Shown here piece after piece: positions 11,982 through 22,800 of a stretch of DNA of 64,000 nucleotides. This stretch comes from Symsagittifera roscoffensis (taxonomy: Eukaryota > Xenacoelomorpha > Acoela > Convolutidae), in the NCBI RefSeq assembly GCF_963678635.1, contig NC_087064.1, forward strand, positions 63,729,548 to 63,793,547. Direction: 5' to 3'. The notes below the pieces were generated by a model, which saw nothing but the letters and a program-made list of their open reading frames with translations, made no database searches and had not been told where the DNA came from. The position numbers and the translations under genes were made by a program. Numbering within the stretch: the stretch's first letter is position 1; each line of letters opens with the position of its first letter.

Positions 11982-12756
11982 TCAACAAACTGTTATTACA
12001 GATTTGAGTCTTTGAGTTTTGAAGATTCGTCGTAAGTTGGTCGGTTTTTGCTTCGATTGCTTCAATTTCTTTCGGACTTTTCGCGCTTGTCCCGGGTTCA
12101 AATAAATACGAAAATTTTCTGGAATTGAGAATAATTCTTGGTCCGCAGGTTTCTTTAGCTTGAAGTTTCTCCTTCGACGTGCAGAAAGTCGTGTTTTCTT
12201 CTTGCAGATTTTTTGTTCGTATCCGTCGTAACGCAGGACAACGTAGAAAGTTTTTAATTCTAACGCTGAGGGTTGATGCAATCGTTTGTATAGCTGCTTT
12301 AACTCATCACTGATGTCGCCTTTTCGTGAAGCAATCTCCTTTACCACCTCTACCACAGGGAGTCCACCGTTTTTCAAATCTCGATAGATGTTTGAGGTTT
12401 CAGTCCTTTGGCAGTATATGATTGATCGAATACGAGATGAGACAGTCTTCAAAGAATCAGCCAACTCTGGTCCAGTTCGAGGTGAGTCAAAGTTGTTGAA
12501 GTGGGGTGAGAGAGAGTTGTTTATTGCGTCGTGCCAAATAACAAACTCTTCTGTTGGTTCCGCCTCTCTGATATGCGTGAAGATTGACTTTCTCGCTTTT
12601 GGTGTCCTTCGATGACAATTGAGGCCGCTTATTGATTTACGCGATGACAATTGAGGCCGCTGATTGATTTACGCCTAGGCTTCTCAAGCGTCTCTTTTTT
12701 TGATATTCTTGAGAATTAAGTGCTCTGAAGAGAGAACTCGCGCCAAGGATAATCAT
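11982..12756 (-). pseudogene. Multi-copy basic-protein gene, copy 3
   Basis: This is the longest copy lacking the roughly 600-bp insertion, so its C-terminus (KQSKQKPTNLRRIFK and following) may be the original one. The 32-bp tandem repeat near 12617-12675 still puts the upstream ATG (12756) out of frame with the 222-codon main frame. Family unrecognised. It lies antisense to, and about 1.5 kb upstream of, MED16 exon 1 copy 2. Confidence 0.5.
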
Positions 12757-14255
12757 TATAGGGCCACCACGGCTGCCCTCATTTCATATAATCACTATTT
12801 AAGACACTATTTAATATCTCAAGAAAGTCAATCTCTACGATGCAAGAATCTAATGTCCAAAAGGTGAATTAACGTATTCTGAGCTAATTTTATTTTATGT
12901 TCCTGTGGCTGAGTTGTAGGTCTATCGCCAACACATTGAACGCACTGACTATCAGAAGGTGTTGCATTCAATAAATGGTGTCTGTGAAATTGGTACAACA
13001 GTACGATATCATATGTTCTAATGTTCTTACATAATGATATAAACTCAAGGTTACTGCTTCAGCAGTACCACACTCCTAATCAGCAACAGAGACAGTTCAT
13101 TTTGTTCAAATTTCAGCGAGTCAATGACCAAACTGGATGTGCACATTGCGGATATGGATGTGCACATTGTTTCCTCTAGGCCGGGACACATAGGTAGTAC
13201 AGATTCAATCGCTTTGAACATTATTCCATGAAAAAGTCAAAATGCTGTTTCAACTTGGTTTCCTAAGTTTGATCCTGCACCCATTATGCAGATGAGATGC
13301 AGTGGTTGAGAAACATAACTTTAAGATATTTTCGAGCGTTAATATCTTTTTCGTTTGCTGATCTTGGATCAAGGATGTGGCTTTGGTTTTGCAGTAATGC
13401 GGTTCATAGGAGGTCAAGTTAGCCGTGAATAACAATCTGCTTGTTTTGAATGCATCCCTTGGTGGTTATTTTTTCACTTGGTATTCGAATCTTAACAACG
13501 AGCAAAAGCGCTTCAATATAGTCTCACTCTAAAGGTCATTAGTTGATTGTGAAATGACAATAGTAAGCCATCGATTAGGTTTTCGGACTCGATTTTGCAA
13601 AGAAAATGATGATTAAATGACCCAGATTGCTAAAATTGGCTTCCACTTGTCTTCAAACCAGCATAGATTTGATTTCTACTGTTAGTTAATATTGCATGCT
13701 AATCAGTACTCCGCATCGTCATTCGACTTGAATGTGTTTTTATGTGTTATCTGCGCTTCGTGAATGGAATCTAGTGTAATCTGTTTTGGATTTTGTTTCT
13801 CTTTTGGCCTTTTATTAGTTGAAAGTTATGATGTGATCTGTAAGTTTTATAAATTAAACGAATTAACTGTTAAAAAAATAAAATGGTTTTATTGGACATT
13901 CATGCTTTGATGGTGTTTTTTTTGGTTTTGTTCATGCCCCCGGTTGGTAAGTTACAGCATTTTATTTTACGTTTAAACTGATTTAAGAATACTTTAATTC
14001 ACATTCAATACAGTCAAATTCAGGGTGAATAGGTGAGGAAGCAATGAGTTCCCTTATACATGTAAGAGCCAGCACAGAAGCAGTGGTACTGAGTCATCCT
14101 TGTGTTCCATCAGGTGCTTCAGTGTGGTTCAAACTAATGTTTGTGAGGGTCGCGCCTCAAAAGTGTTACTGGATGGTACACCTGTTTTTTATTTGTTTAA
14201 AGAACAATCTGTTGATTTGTTTGTTAGAAAGTTTTAACTGGCGTTCATTATAGAA

Positions 14256-14672
14256 ATGGAACATGTTTACTCAGTGAAGTTGGCCCAGGCTCTCGGCATC
14301 CAGACATCGGCGGCTACAAGTAACATGGGCGGCTGCAGTGGGTCTCCTCCTCTCTCGGTTCTGGACTTGGTTCCCAACGAGTATCACAATCAACTGCGAC
14401 TAGTAGACTGGTCCTATAATGGTTTAGTTGCTGTTGCAGCCAACGTGGCTGCAGATTGCAGAACTGGCTGTTCCAATGGTTTCGAGAGAGCTGCTAAACA
14501 AAATCAGCCTGTAATCACAATTTTCGATTGCAATGAGCCTCAATCCGTCGCAGTTTGTTCACCCCTAGACTGTTCTGTGAGAAGGGGTGCGGAAGATGAG
14601 CGACGTGGGGCAGGGGGAGGAGCTAATGAGAACGAAGAGGAGGGGTATCAAAATGGAAAACAGCACAAAGAG
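14256..14672 (+). CDS. MED16: MED16 first coding exon, copy 2
   Basis: 139 codons with the same ATG context and donor as copy 1. Compared with copy 1, I count nine single-base differences, eight of which change the amino acid (two Gly-to-Cys, Cys-to-Tyr, Ile-to-Val, Lys-to-Arg, Ala-to-Ser, Phe-to-Ser, His-to-Tyr) and one silent. That ratio is unexpected for a constrained exon. If spliced to exon 2 at 23197 it would give a full protein. If not, it is a decaying duplicate. Confidence 0.7.
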
Positions 14673-15915
14673 GTGTGGCAGCGAACCATAATTCAATATT
14701 TTTCAAAACTCAGCAAATATTCACTTATTTTTAGGTCTTATTTTTCCGATGTTGTTTATTCAAGCTAACGTATAATATTTAAAACTTTCTTCTTCTTATG
14801 CCGGTTTGAACCAGGTGCCGGTTTGAACCACAAAATTTAAGCTTAGTGTTATACAACGGGCGGTCGTTTTTTGTTATATGCAAGGCTTTTTTAGGCCTCA
14901 GGCTTTCCGTAACTCAATCAGTAAGAGCATATGAATGAAATTTGAGGAATGACTTTATTTTGAATCTGGGGTTGAACAACCATTTTGTACTCTTTGCTTT
15001 TTTATGAATATGTTGATCACGCTTGTCACTTGCAAGCGTTATCAGGTTGAAAACTGTTTTCATAAAATCACTTGATTTAGTTGATAGCTTGATCTAAAAT
15101 AACTTCAAACAGGTTTTTGTCTCATTACTCGGCTCTTCGATCATTAAAGGCGACAAGCAGCTTTAATTTGAGCACCTTTTTCATGAAAAATCATGTACTA
15201 ATCTCACTCACGCACGTTGAATGAGATTTCATTTGAAAGTTTTTGTAGCCGCGATTCGAACTGTAATAAGAAAGTCGTGGAAAGTCCCAGCGTCGAAAAT
15301 TTGATATAAAAATTTTGGCTTGAAGATCAAATTAAAGCGATAATAGGTAATTTGAGCGCCCATTTTTTGGCGGAATATTTTTTTTGTAGGACGCAGCAGA
15401 AATATGATACATTATTTCATTGTTTTTAGTACGAGAAAGTTACACACACCAAGCAGATAACATAGAAATTTTGAATAAAAAAGGATTTTTTTTCTATTAA
15501 AATGAGGCTGCTCCCACTTCCTTTGCTACTTGGAACGCAACCGGTCTTTCTTGTCTCGCTTTCTTTATCTTCTTCTCTAGTAGATAGAAATATGTTAAAT
15601 GATCGATATTCATCACTACACTGAACAAATTGTGCAAAATGCTCGAAGTGTACCAAAATGTACATCCGGGTGGACCTAAACGTCTCTCTTAACTGGCCCC
15701 ACTGTCCATCCAAACACTACTTTCCATTGTTAACAATTCCGTCAACGCCACAGTTTCAACTCAAGTTGTATGTGACTTCGTCCGATTGAAATAGGAGGAA
15801 GGGGCTAGAACTCAGACACAGTTTAGAAAATGGAATCACGCCTCTGCCGGGCTTAAAACAAGACCTGCTGATTCAGATATAAGATGTGACATGTATATAA
15901 GTGGGACTAGGAAAA

Positions 15916-16125
15916 TTATAACAGTTTTCTGGCAATGATTTCTGTTGGTTCCGCCTCTCTGATATGCGTGAAGATTGACTTTCTCGCTTTTGGTGTCCTT
16001 CGATGACAATTGAGGCCGCTTATGATGGCTGATTGATTTACGCCTAGGCTTCTCAAGCGTCTCTTTTTTTGATATTCTTGAGAATTAAGTGCTCTGAAGA
16101 GAGAACACGCGCCAAGGATAATCAT
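15916..16125 (-). pseudogene. Multi-copy basic-protein gene, copy 4 (5' remnant)
   Basis: An ATG at 16125 opens a frame reading MIILGACSLFRAL, then RRLRSLGVNQSA, then the shared RRTPKARKSIFTHIREAEPTE. It is cut at the tandem-unit join, so only the N-terminal fifth remains. This copy lacks the 32-bp repeat, so it shows that the N-terminus can be read in frame from the upstream ATG. Confidence 0.5.
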
Positions 16126-19100
16126 TATAGGGCCACCACGGCTGCCCTCATTTCATTCAATCTTAAAAGACACTATTTAATATCTCAAGAAAGTCAATCT
16201 CTACGATGCAAGAATCTAGTGTTCAAAAGGTGAATTAACGCATTCTGAGCTAATTTTATTTTATGTTCCTGTGGCTGAGTTGTAGGTCTATCGCCAACAG
16301 ATTGAACACACTGACTATCAGAAGGTGTTGCATTCAATAAATGGTGTCTGTGAAATTGGTACAACAGTATGATATCATATGTTCTAATGTTCTTACATAA
16401 TGATATAAACTCAAGTTTACTGCTTGCTTCAGCAGCACCACACTCCTAATCAGCAACAGAGACAGTTCCTTTCGTTCAAATTTCAGCGAATCAATGACCA
16501 AACTGGATGTGCACATTGCGGATATGGATGTGCACATTGTTTCCTCTAGGCCGGGACACATAGGTAGTACAGATTCAATCGCTTTGAACAGTATTCCATG
16601 AAAAAGTCAAAATGCTGTTTCAACTTGGTTTCCTAAGTTTGATCCTGCAACCATTGTGCAGATGAGATGCAGTGGTTGTGAAACATAACTTTAAGATATT
16701 TTAGAGCGTTAATATATTTTTCGTTTGCTGATCTTGGAAAGTTTCAAGGATGTGGCTTTGGTTTTGCAGTAATGCGGTTCATAGGAGGTCAAGTTAGCCG
16801 TGAATAACAATCTGCTTGTTTTGAATGCATCCCTTGGTGGTTATTTTTTCACTTGGTATTCGAATCTTAACAACGAGCAAAAGCGCTTCAAAATAGTCTC
16901 ACTCTAAAAGTCATAGTTGATTGTGAAATGACAATAGAAAGCCATCGATTAGGTTTTCGAAGAAAATTTTTGAGGCTGCAAAGAAAAGGATGATTAAATG
17001 GCTCAGATTGCTAAAATTGGCTTCCACTTGTCTTCAAACCAGCATAGATTTGATTTCTACTGTTAGTTAATATTGCATGCTAATCAGTACTCCGCATCGA
17101 CATTCGACTTGAATGTGTTTTTATGTGTTATCTGCGCTTCGTGAATTGAATCTAGTGTAATCTGTTTTGGATTTTGCTTCTCTTTTGGCCTTTTATTAGT
17201 TGAAAGTTATGATGTGATCTGTAAATTTTATAAATTAAATGAATTAACTGTTAAAAAAAAAGGTTTTATTGGACATTCATGCTTTGATGGCGTTTTTTTT
17301 TTCGGTTTTGTTCATGCCCCCGGTTGTAAGTTATAGCATTTTATTTTACGTTTAAACTGATTTAGGAATACTTTGCTAATTCACATTCCATACAGTCAAA
17401 TTCAGGGGGAATAGGTGAGGAAGCAATGAGTTCCCTTATACATGTAAGAGCCAGCACAGAAGCAGTGGTACTGAGTCATCCTTGTGTTCCATCAGGTGCT
17501 TCAGTGTGGTTCAAACTAATGTTTGTGAGGGTTGCGCCTCAAAAGTGTTACTGCATGGTACACCTGTTTTTTATTTATTTAAAGAACAATCTGTTGATTT
17601 GTTTGTTAGAAAATCTTAACTGGTGTCCATTAGAAAGTTTTAACTGGCGTTCATTATAGAAATGGAACATGTTTACTCTGTGAAGTTGGCCCAGGCTCTC
17701 GGCATCCAGACATCGGCTGCTACAAGTAACATGGGCGGCGGCAGTGGGTCTCCTCCTCTCTCGGTTCTGGACTTGGTTCCCAACGAGTATCACAATCAAC
17801 TGCGACTAGTAGACTGGTCCTATAATGGTTTAATTGCTGTTGCAGCCAACGTGGCTGCAGGTGGCGGGACTGGCTGTTCCAATGGTTTCGAGAGAGCTGC
17901 TAAACAAAATCAACAGCCTGTAATCACAATTTTCGATTGCAATGAGCCTCAAGCCGTCGCAGTTTGTTCACCCCTAGACTGTTCTGTGAGAAGGGGTGCG
18001 GAAGATGAGCGACGTGGGGCAGGGGGAGGAGCTAATGAGAACGAGGAGGGGCATCAAAATGGAAAACAGCACAAAGAGGTGTGGCAGCGAACCATAATTC
18101 AATGTTTTTCGAAACGCAGCAAATATTCACTTATTTTTAGGTCTTATTTTTCCCATGTTGTTTATTTAAGCCAACTTATAATATTTAAAACTTTCTTCTT
18201 CTTATGCCGGTTTGAACCAGGTGTCGAAAGTAGAAATATTTACAAAATTTAAGCTTAGTGTTATACAACGGGCGGTCGTTTTTTGTTATATGCACGGCGT
18301 TTTTTCAATTTTCTGCCTTGCAAGGCTTTTTTAGGCCTCAGACTTTCCGTAACTCAATCAAATCAGTAAGAGCATATGAATGAAATTTGAGGGACGGCTT
18401 TATTTTGAATCTGGGGTTGAACAACCATTTTGTACTCTTTGCTTTTTTATGAATATGTTGATCACGCTTGTCACTTGCAAGCGTTATCAGGTTGAAAACT
18501 GTTTTCATAAAATCACTTGATTCAGTTGATAGCTTGATCTAAAATAACTTCAAACAGGTGTTTGTCTCATTACTCGGCTCTTCGATCCTTGAAGACGATA
18601 AGCAGCTTTAATTTGAGCACCTTTTTCATGAAAAATCAGGTACTAATCTCAATCACGCACGTTGAATGAGATTTCATTTGAATGTTTTTGTAGTCGCGAT
18701 TCGAACTGTAATAAGAAAGTCGTGGAAAGTCCCAACGTCGAAAATTTGATATGAAAATTTTGGCTTGAAGCTCAAATTAAAGCGATAATAGGTAAATTGA
18801 GCGCCCATTTTTTTGGTGGAATGTTTTTTTTTGTAGGACGCAGCAGAAATATGATACATTATTTCAGTGTTTTTAGTACGAGAAAGTTACACACACCAAG
18901 CAGATAACATTGAAATTTTGAATAAAAAAGGATTTTTCTTTATTAAAATGAGGCTGCTCCCACTTCCTGTGCTACTTGGAACGCAACCGGTCATTCTTGT
19001 CTCGCTTTCTCTATCTTCTCTAGTAGATAGAAATATGTTAAATGATCGATGTTCATCACTACACTGAACAAATTGTGCAAAATGCTATAAGTGTACCAAA

Positions 19101-19388
19101 ATGTACATCCGGGTGGACCTAAACGTCTCTCTTAACTGGCCCCACAGTCCATCCAAACACTACTTTCCATTTTTAACAATTCCGTCAACGCCACAGTTTC
19201 AACTCAAGTTGTATGTGACTTCGTCCGATTGAAATAGGAGGAAGGGGCTAGAACTCAGACACAGTTTAGAAAATGGAATCACGCCTCTGCCGGGCTTAAA
19301 ACAATGACCTGCTGATTTAGATATAAGATGTGACATGTATATAAGTGGGACTAGGAAAATTATAACAGTTTTCTGGCAATGATTTCTG
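15946..19388. repeat. Tandem unit U3 (MED16-exon part only)
   Basis: This unit lacks the GC-rich island and most of the minus-strand gene. It starts with about 180 bp of the gene's 5' end and continues as the MED16 exon 1 region. The right edge is at gatttctg (19388), after which sequence is unique. It differs more from U1 and U2 than they do from each other (small indels near 17620, 18230 and 18300). Confidence 0.85.
17662..18078 (+). CDS. MED16: MED16 first coding exon, copy 3 (nearest to the gene body)
   Basis: 139 codons, with one Gln codon gained (AAKQNQQ) and one Glu codon lost relative to copies 1 and 2, so the frame is kept. The donor is GAG|gtgtgg. It is the copy nearest to exon 2 (23197), with no other exon 1 between, and is the simplest choice for the working first exon. 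Start chosen by matching the MED16 N-terminus and by the acceptor-like ttcattatag two bases before the ATG. An open frame at 17426-17659 just upstream is more likely leader than protein. Confidence 0.85.
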
Positions 19389-19820
19389 AAATTTATCCCA
19401 TTGATTATTTCAAGCCCGATTCCAACGGAGGGTTTTCGTTCTTGTTTTTTTATTCAAATGAAAAGGTTGTTCTCAAGGTTACGCGTTGAAAGCTCTGATA
19501 CTGGAAATTAGTGCTGTCCATTTTAATTGTCGATGATAGACTCTTTTGGTGCAAAAGATACGATGTTTACTTTTACACTTGCGAGAGCAATTGTCTTGTA
19601 ATCGGGAATCAGACTTTTCATTTTTTTCCCTTTAACATTTTTTGTTTCAAATCTGTAAATTGTGAAGGTGCTTTATTAGTGAGCTTAGGAACTTCCAGAT
19701 CCCTTGTGTGTGTGTGTGTGTGTGTGTGTGTTGTGTGTGTGCGTGTGTGTGGCTGGATGTGTGTGTGTGTGTGTGTGTGCGGATGAGTGTGTGTGTGTGT
19801 GTGCGCGTGTGTGTGGATGG

Positions 19821-19863
<43 letters not shown>

Positions 19864-22800
19864 CGCGCGGATGGGTGTGTATGGGTGGGTGGGTGTGGAT
19901 GGGGTACCGTCACAGATTGGAGATAGCTTGGTAGCCGAAGCACGTATGAAATCGGCAGCTAGATCGGGTTCTTGGTTTCTGTTCGCCTCCGGTGGCTAGC
20001 AACCAAATATCTCATTTCTTTCTTAATATATTTGGGGCATTTTTGAGCCAATGTTTTTTGTCTTCTGTTCGTTGTAACAGTGCGGCCATGGGCCTAGCTC
20101 ACTTTTCCCTTGTGTATGTAACAAGGGCGAATCTAGGATTTTCTCGACGGGGGGCGGAGTTTGGATTGATTTTCTGAGCTCTCCCAAATCACTATAAAGA
20201 CCAAATTTTCTGCACCGCATGCAAATTTTTGATAAACAGGCCAAAAAAGGCGTTTTTAGGCAGTTTTTGGAAAATGTCGACCAAAAATCGTGTTTTTCGG
20301 CGCGCGCTCACCCCTTAAACTTAGTATAATTTGGCGCCATATGCGCCTTTACAAAAATGATAGGTTCAGTCAGCCAAAAAGGGAAATCTCAAAATAGTAC
20401 AAAGATGGGACCCTTTGGGTCGGCAGAGGGTCGAATCTCTTAGAGGGGGCGTCCGCCGCCCCGCCTTCCCCTTAAATCCGCTGGTGGTATGTAGGGTGTC
20501 CCACAGAAAAGGAGCTCTGCTCTGTTTAGACTCAAGAGATGGAATTTTACACCGATTATCCTGATCAGCCTTCGCCTTCCTGGAGCAGTTATCCTCCTGT
20601 AATGCGTCTGAGAGGGTGGTTTTCTGGAACCTTTTCCAAGTAACTCAGCTATCTCTTTTCTCCCTTTTGTCGGCTCACATCTTTCCTCATGCCCTTATAA
20701 ACTCTATTCCTGGAGTCTTTTTAATGCTGCTGGTCTCCAATCTGACCTCCATTTGAGCCTGGCTGTTGATCCTTTCCTTCCAGAGTGTTAAGTGTGTGCC
20801 AGCAGTTTTGCCGCGATGTTTAACCCTTCTTCAAATAGTGTATGTAGTTCTGCTTCCCCAAGGGTTTGTTTTGGCGGATAGCCTGCTGGGGTCGTAAGAT
20901 ATATTTAGCTGCTGCGTTGTTGCAAACCTCTACTTTTCTTGTGTTGGCGGCAATAGAAACATTCCCCGTATTTCAAAGGCGTAGGCGCCACTGGGTTTCA
21001 TTTAACTTTAGTATAATAGTCATAAGTATTTGGCTTACGGTCCCTAATTTTTTCCGCCGATAGAACCCACTATTTAATCCTTTGATTCAGCTTTTCTTTG
21101 CGGTACTGGCTTGTATGTTAAGTGTCAATCTCGCCTCCAAGTATCACTGTCGATTTTTTTTACTTTATCACTTTCCTAGCTTGTTTCAGCTCCGATGTAC
21201 ATTAACAGCAGGTTTTTGGGTCAACGGTTAGAAGCAGTCCTAGGTTTTTGTCCATTGACAGTTCAAAATAGTTCACCTTAGCCTAAACCTCTCTTGAGCT
21301 TTATATAGGTTAGATCAGATTTACCGATTCTTCAGTTGTTTGCATTGGTCATTTGTATTTAGAGATCATCTGCGAACTAGTTGACGGTTCCAGAAGGGAC
21401 ATTTCTTTTTATAATTTTCGGAGGTTTGATGTTGCGAAACAGTGTAATAGAGGCGAAAGGGTGCTACCCTGTTGTGCGCCTTGGGAGAAGACAAGGGTGC
21501 AGCTGGACTGTTCATTGCATGTGACCAGAGCAAGCCTTCGACCATTTGAGCGCAACGCTCCTTAATCATCCGTCTACAAGGTCTTTCACAAGGCCTAGCC
21601 TCCACACTTTCTCAAACGCAGCTTAGAAGTCGATCGCTACAATAATAGTTAGTTTCTTGTTCTGAAGATGATCCCCTGCTGTCTGGGTAATGTTAGCAAT
21701 GACATCATTTGATGAGGGATGAACCTGATAACCTGCCTGTTTAAGTGGTCTTAGACAGAGTTATCTCGCTCATTCGCCGAGGCGTACAAGAACCATGTTC
21801 TCCATCGTTTTTCCGATGCATGGAGGAGAGATACTTGGTCTATACGATTTTATCAAGTTTGCCGTTTTTTAAGAGCGGTGATATCGTTGCCGTACTCCAG
21901 TTTGTCGGCACCTGGCCTTCACACCAGCTTCTGTCGACTTACTATAGGAGTAGTCTTGTGCCTTGGACCTTGGTGCTTCAGCATCAGTATCATTGATTCT
22001 TTTCCCTTATTTCTCGGCTTTAGTTCCATCACTGCTTCATGCAGCTTGGCTTTACTTAACGATCCGTTGATTTCCGAATTCCAGTCCAACTTAAATGCTT
22101 TAACAGTGTAGAAACATATATGCAGTTTTGGAGTCGTGATTCGAACCTCATTGAAAATTTCAAAAAAGTTTGGTCTAATTTTGAGCTAATGAGATGAGCG
22201 TACAGGCTTACAATAGATTGTTTAAACTTAGTTTAAACAATCTCGAGTAAAGTTAGATATCGAACTTCAAAAAATGTCTGCAAAAAATGTTTGAAAATTT
22301 TTTCAAATTATTTAAAATGTTTGTTATTTTAGCCATTTTTCTACAAAAAAAAAAATCTTTTCCAATTGGCCTTTTTAACTTTGACTGTCGCATTTGCCTC
22401 ATTTCTATTTTTTCATTCAGATTTTTTATCGCACCACACAGAAAAACACACAGTTTTCATTTGTTTTTTTTTGTTCTCCGCGCTAAATTAGGTACAACAA
22501 AAAATTATCGGAATGAGTCGAGTGATCGGAATGAGTCGAGACCAAATTGAAGCCTTTTTAGTCGTGATTCGAACGGCATTAAAAAAACTTCAAAAAGTCT
22601 TCTCTGTAATGGTTAAAATGTTTTATTTCAATTTCGAGCGAATACAAGCGAGCGAGCAGGCTTACAAAAGCTTATTTGAGCTCAATTTAAGCCTTGAAAG
22701 AAAACTTAATTTTAAGCAAGTTAAATTAGTTTTAAGAGCCATTTTGGGAACAAAAAACAATGATTTTTATTTGATTTTTTTCTAGTCATTTTTCTACCAA

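Larger units (their letters stand above)
10236..15945. repeat. Tandem unit U2
   Basis: Matches U1 except that about 600 bp with the tRNA-like sequence (5075-5690 in U1) is replaced by roughly 50 bp at 12015-12063. It carries the GC-rich island, the minus-strand gene and MED16 exon 1 copy 2. It runs without a spacer into U3 at the gatttctg|ttggttcc join (15941-15945). Confidence 0.85.

Noticed and set aside
19647-19999. Several 70-98 residue frames rich in Cys/Val or Thr/His
   Set aside because: They are translations of the (GT)n microsatellite and carry no protein signal.
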